DNA from: Cyclobacteriaceae bacterium
GTDB lineage: Bacteria > Bacteroidota > Bacteroidia > Cytophagales > Cyclobacteriaceae
DNA: 64,000 nt
Assembly (NCBI GenBank): GCA_019638235.1
Contig: JAHBUE010000001.1
Coordinates: forward strand, 916,492-980,491
Reading direction: 5' to 3'
This document shows, piece by piece, positions 60,564-64,000 of the stretch. Both the position numbers and the translations under genes were made by a program. Position 1 is the first letter of the stretch. Each line of letters opens with the position of its first letter. The notes below the pieces were generated by a model. The model ran no database searches. It was not told the origin of the DNA and was given only the letters and a program-made list of their open reading frames with translations.

Positions 60564-63500
60564 ATGGTACTTAAGTCTATGATGAAGCCTGTAAAGGCAG
60601 GTTTTTCTCTTAATCTTAATAAGGTAAAAAATACCTTGATAGTTTCAGTGCTCATTGCATTGGCACACGTTTCATTTGGTCAAAAAACATCTGTTGCCCC
60701 TGGGGCATGGACTACAGACGCTAACTGGTCGCCCAGTGGTGCACCAAGCGTCAACGATGTGGTTATAGTAAATCATGCCATGACCTTGCCGGCAGGTTCG
60801 TACACGGGTTGGGATGGCACGAGTTCAATAACCATCAATACTGGCGGGTCGGTTTCTGTAACAGGCAACCTGTCGCTTACAGGTTCTGGAATGAGATGCA
60901 TTATCAATACTGGTGGAGCACTCAATGTATCGGGTACGCTTACGCTTACTAATCAGCCAATGATAACCATGAGTGGAGGGCAGTTAAATGTAGGAAGCTT
61001 GGTAGTAAATAACAATACCCAACTGTCATACACATCAGGAACCCTTTCATTAACAGGGTCTTTGACTGTAAATTCGGGTGCATCTTTTAACTATACACCT
61101 GCCCTTGCAATACCGGGTAATGTGATTATTAACAATGGGTCAACCGTCACTGCGACTACCGTTGGAGGAACAATTGCGCTTTCTAATGCATCAAAACTCA
61201 ATCTTATGGGCGGAACCCTTGCCCCTTCGTCAATTACTTTATCAGGGGCTAATACTGAACTGAACATAAATGGCGCATCAGTTACCTATGCAAATGCACT
61301 TACTATTTCGGGTAACTCAAGACTTATAGTTACAAGCGGATCATTTACTGTAAATAACTCATTTACCGTAAATGGTGGTACTTACTCTTCATCAGCCGGG
61401 TCTACAACAAATGTTAATAGCCTGAGTGTCAGCAGCAGCGGATCAACCTCATTTACTAATGGAGGTACCTTTACCGTATCAGGTGCGCTTACAGCCAGTG
61501 GACCTATCACGAACAACGGAACGATGAACATCGGTGGTAATTATACAGGTTCAGCAGCGGTTACTACCAATAACGGCATTATGAATATCGGAGGTAGCGT
61601 TACGCTTCCGTCTTCTTCAAAATTTTATACCAACCCGGGAGGGGTATCAACAGTAAACGGAAATGTAACGGTTAGTTCTAACCAGAACCTGGTGGTGGGT
61701 ACGAGCCCCAACCCTCCGCCTTATGCCGATTTTATTATTAAAGGCGATCTGATTGCTACCGGTGGGGGTGTGATCGTAGATACGAATGGACGTCTGGCTG
61801 TTTTTGGAAATCTTAGTGCAAGTGGTGGTGGTATTATCTTTTTAATAAATGATGGAGGTCAGGTGTTTGTTAATGGTACAATCTCACTAACAGGTGGAGG
61901 GAATCATATCACTAACAATAACGATGGCGATCCTTATTATGGTTTTTATAGCCCCAATCAACCGAGTTACTCGGGTGGAGGATCAAATTCAAACGGTACT
62001 GCAGGGCCAAATACGGTGCAGCCGGTTGTCAACATGCCCAATGAGTTTTACGATTGGATAACGGGTATTGAGGGCAATCCGTTACTGCCAATCTACACCT
62101 GGAACGGTTCTGTGAGCACAAACTGGACAGTGGCCAACAACTGGACTCCTGCCCGCACTACACCAGCCAATACCGATCGCCTTGTGTTTGATGATAGCGG
62201 GGCAAACCGGGCAATAACAGATGTACCTACACAAACCATAAACTCTTTTTTGGTTACGGGTAACGTAAGCTACAGTTTTACCCCTTCTGCTCCACGAATA
62301 CTAACATTAACAAGAACTACCGGCAATGCCCTGCAAATTGATGAGGGAGCCACGCTCTCTGTCGGGGTTGTTGGTAACCAGTTGAACATTACACTTGCGG
62401 CCACAGCTACGGCCAGCATTGGCGGACAACTAAATTTAATTAACGGTAACCTTAGTGTTATCGGTGGCACGCTTATTCTTCATTCCAGCGCTGCCCCGTT
62501 AGCCAGGGTTGGCGGTCAGGTGTCCACTAACCCCTCTACGGTGATTAAATTCGGTGATACCGGTTTAACCGGAGGGCCTCAGATTGTTTTGCCTGATAAT
62601 ATTTTTGTGGCTTCGCCTACAGAGGTACATTCGGTGGAAATAAACCGTACAAACGGAGCCGCTTTGGGTAATCAAGCCATACGGGTTTCGCATTCGGCAG
62701 TGTTTACATTGGGCGACCTGACTACCCAGGCAGCCGGACCATTACGATTTGGCGTCTCAGCAACCGACCCGGTTGAATCACCGGCCAGTAAAATTGTAGG
62801 GCATGCCGAGATGGATGCAAGATCAGTAGGAACGGGGGCTTTCAGTTTTCTTGGGTTTAGCATGGGTGCGGGTGCAGATAACGTATCAGCGCTTTCTATC
62901 AAAAGAAGAACAGGCAGTGCCGGCCTCAATACATTTAACACTAACCAAAGCATAGCCAGTACGTGGGAGTTGAGTAATACACCCGATCTCTCGGGCACAA
63001 GGGATATCTGGTTTGGTTGGCAGCCTGCATTTGATCATATTGCAAACCCCGCTCTTCGTTTTCAAACATATATTTTTCAATCAGGCCCTGGGTGGACAAA
63101 CCTTGGTACACTTAACCTGCTGACATCGCAGGGGCCTCCCCGCCAGTCGCAACCGGTTACTACTTCAAAGTTAACGGATGTGTTTACGTTAACAGATGAA
63201 AACCAGGTGTTGCCGGTAAAGCTTCTGTATTTTAACGCAGCACGCGAGGGCAGCGCTGTTGCGTTAAACTGGGCTACCGAAATGGAAGAATTCTTTGACC
63301 GTTTCGAGTTGGAGCGGGCTTCCAATGATCTGAACTTTGTTAAAGTAGCTGAAATTCAATCGCAGGCTGCGGGTGAGCCGCGTAAGTTGAGAACGTATCA
63401 GTATATAGACCAAACCCCGTTCTTCGGGCAAAATTACTATCGCCTCAAGGCAGTTGACCTGGATGGCAGCTACGAATATTTTGACATGAAGAGCGTATTT

Positions 63501-63761
63501 TTTGAAGGAGATAACACTATCAATGTTTACCCGAATCCCGTTCAGGTTTCTAATGTGTTAAACATTGAAGTGCCGTTTACACCCACGCCTAACGATAAAG
63601 TTAGCCTCTTCACAACGCAGGGCGTAGAAGTATTGCAGGCCAATATCGAAACCATCGGGTTAAATAAAATTACGTTGGGCAATTCGGTAAAACCGGGGCT
63701 TTACATTCTGCACTATCAATCACCGGCTTTCCAAAAAGCAATAAAGGTGGTAGTGAAGTAG
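60564..63761 (+). CDS. Large type 9-secreted adhesin-like repeat protein
   Basis: About 1065 residues from the ATG at 60564 (the ATG at 60579 is equally possible). A signal peptide (VSVLIALAHVSFGQ) leads into a G8/beta-helix-like region: APGAWTTDANWSPSGAPSVNDVV, then about 20 serine/threonine/asparagine-rich rungs such as SLTGSLTVNSG and TMNIGGNYTG to about residue 510. A second WNGSVSTNWTVANNWTPARTTPANTD module follows. The end is a type A type 9 sorting domain (INVYPNPVQVSNVLNIEVPF to KAIKVVVK). It is predicted to be exported through SprA to the cell surface or medium; the binding target is unknown. Confidence 0.88.
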   Translation: MVLKSMMKPVKAGFSLNLNKVKNTLIVSVLIALAHVSFGQKTSVAPGAWTTDANWSPSGAPSVNDVVIVNHAMTLPAGSYTGWDGTSSITINTGGSVSVTGNLSLTGSGMRCIINTGGALNVSGTLTLTNQPMITMSGGQLNVGSLVVNNNTQLSYTSGTLSLTGSLTVNSGASFNYTPALAIPGNVIINNGSTVTATTVGGTIALSNASKLNLMGGTLAPSSITLSGANTELNINGASVTYANALTISGNSRLIVTSGSFTVNNSFTVNGGTYSSSAGSTTNVNSLSVSSSGSTSFTNGGTFTVSGALTASGPITNNGTMNIGGNYTGSAAVTTNNGIMNIGGSVTLPSSSKFYTNPGGVSTVNGNVTVSSNQNLVVGTSPNPPPYADFIIKGDLIATGGGVIVDTNGRLAVFGNLSASGGGIIFLINDGGQVFVNGTISLTGGGNHITNNNDGDPYYGFYSPNQPSYSGGGSNSNGTAGPNTVQPVVNMPNEFYDWITGIEGNPLLPIYTWNGSVSTNWTVANNWTPARTTPANTDRLVFDDSGANRAITDVPTQTINSFLVTGNVSYSFTPSAPRILTLTRTTGNALQIDEGATLSVGVVGNQLNITLAATATASIGGQLNLINGNLSVIGGTLILHSSAAPLARVGGQVSTNPSTVIKFGDTGLTGGPQIVLPDNIFVASPTEVHSVEINRTNGAALGNQAIRVSHSAVFTLGDLTTQAAGPLRFGVSATDPVESPASKIVGHAEMDARSVGTGAFSFLGFSMGAGADNVSALSIKRRTGSAGLNTFNTNQSIASTWELSNTPDLSGTRDIWFGWQPAFDHIANPALRFQTYIFQSGPGWTNLGTLNLLTSQGPPRQSQPVTTSKLTDVFTLTDENQVLPVKLLYFNAAREGSAVALNWATEMEEFFDRFELERASNDLNFVKVAEIQSQAAGEPRKLRTYQYIDQTPFFGQNYYRLKAVDLDGSYEYFDMKSVFFEGDNTINVYPNPVQVSNVLNIEVPFTPTPNDKVSLFTTQGVEVLQANIETIGLNKITLGNSVKPGLYILHYQSPAFQKAIKVVVK

Positions 63762-63781
63762 CAACCAACGTATCTGAAAAT

Positions 63782-63811
63782 AAAAAGAGTCACGCGCGCG
63801 TGACTCTTTTT
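63782..63811. terminator. Perfect 30-bp palindromic bidirectional terminator
   Basis: Five A residues, GAGTCACGCG, its exact complement CGCGTGACTC, then five T residues. The two arms are fully complementary, so the fold has a minimal loop and a U tail on either strand. It sits between the convergent adhesin gene and the threonine dehydrogenase gene and should end both transcripts. Confidence 0.88.
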
Positions 63812-63826
63812 CATTACAACCTTTTT

Positions 63827-64000
<174 letters not shown>

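Noticed and set aside
60700..62500. DNA repeats or CRISPR-like array in the adhesin gene
   Set aside because: The recurring words come from similar beta-helix rungs in protein; at DNA level they vary in length and sequence, with no constant repeat or spacer.

Overview
The window comes from a Bacteroidota chromosome, most likely a Cytophagales member (Cyclobacteriaceae/Fulvivirgaceae-like; inferred from gene content only). The evidence is a full-length SprA type 9 secretion translocon, a protein with a type 9 C-terminal sorting domain, DUF4837, DUF4292 and LolA families of Bacteroidota type, and several TAnnTTTG promoter boxes. No tRNA, rRNA, CRISPR array, transposase or prophage gene was seen.

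Left part (1-14.9 kb). Serine/glycine/one-carbon genes on the minus strand (serine dehydratase, gcvP, gcvH-lipA) are interleaved with a TauE-type permease, a DUF3299 protein, and a plus-strand run of exported hydrolases (M28 peptidase, D-aminoacylase-like amidohydrolase, serine beta-lactamase-like hydrolase). An MG2/TonB-plug protein without a barrel and a small lipoprotein with a Kunitz-type inhibitor domain follow. A 50-residue membrane microprotein lies at 1982-2134.

Centre (14.97-39.8 kb). About 25 plus-strand genes form an aryl-polyene/flexirubin-type pigment cluster. Tyrosine ammonia-lyase should supply 4-coumarate, and a PaaK-like ligase and an AcpS-type phosphopantetheinyl transferase should load carriers. 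Two ACPs, three ketosynthases, a cysteine-less chain-length factor, a short ketosynthase-like protein, a FabG reductase and two hotdog dehydratases would extend the polyene. A halogenase-like flavoenzyme, a desaturase-like flavoenzyme, a methyltransferase domain, two acyltransferases, a GT2 enzyme and an autoproteolytic C45 hydrolase could tailor it. LolA, a lipoprotein and an MMPL exporter would carry it to the outer membrane. No dialkylresorcinol genes (darA/darB) are present. Two copies of a small palindromic repeat flank the 7-kb middle module. The GT2-DUF2062 gene is split by a -1 frame change at a run of ten A residues.

Right part (39.8-64 kb). A frameshifted small membrane-protein gene is followed by minus-strand housekeeping and envelope genes: maeB-ruvA-sprA, a DUF4837 lipoprotein, and a series running flippase, TPR protein, DUF4292 lipoprotein, EnvC, TatA, GatA, LysM transglycosylase. 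A large plus-strand type 9-secreted adhesin-like protein comes next. It ends at a perfect palindromic terminator, and the 3' end of a short-chain-type threonine 3-dehydrogenase gene runs off the window.
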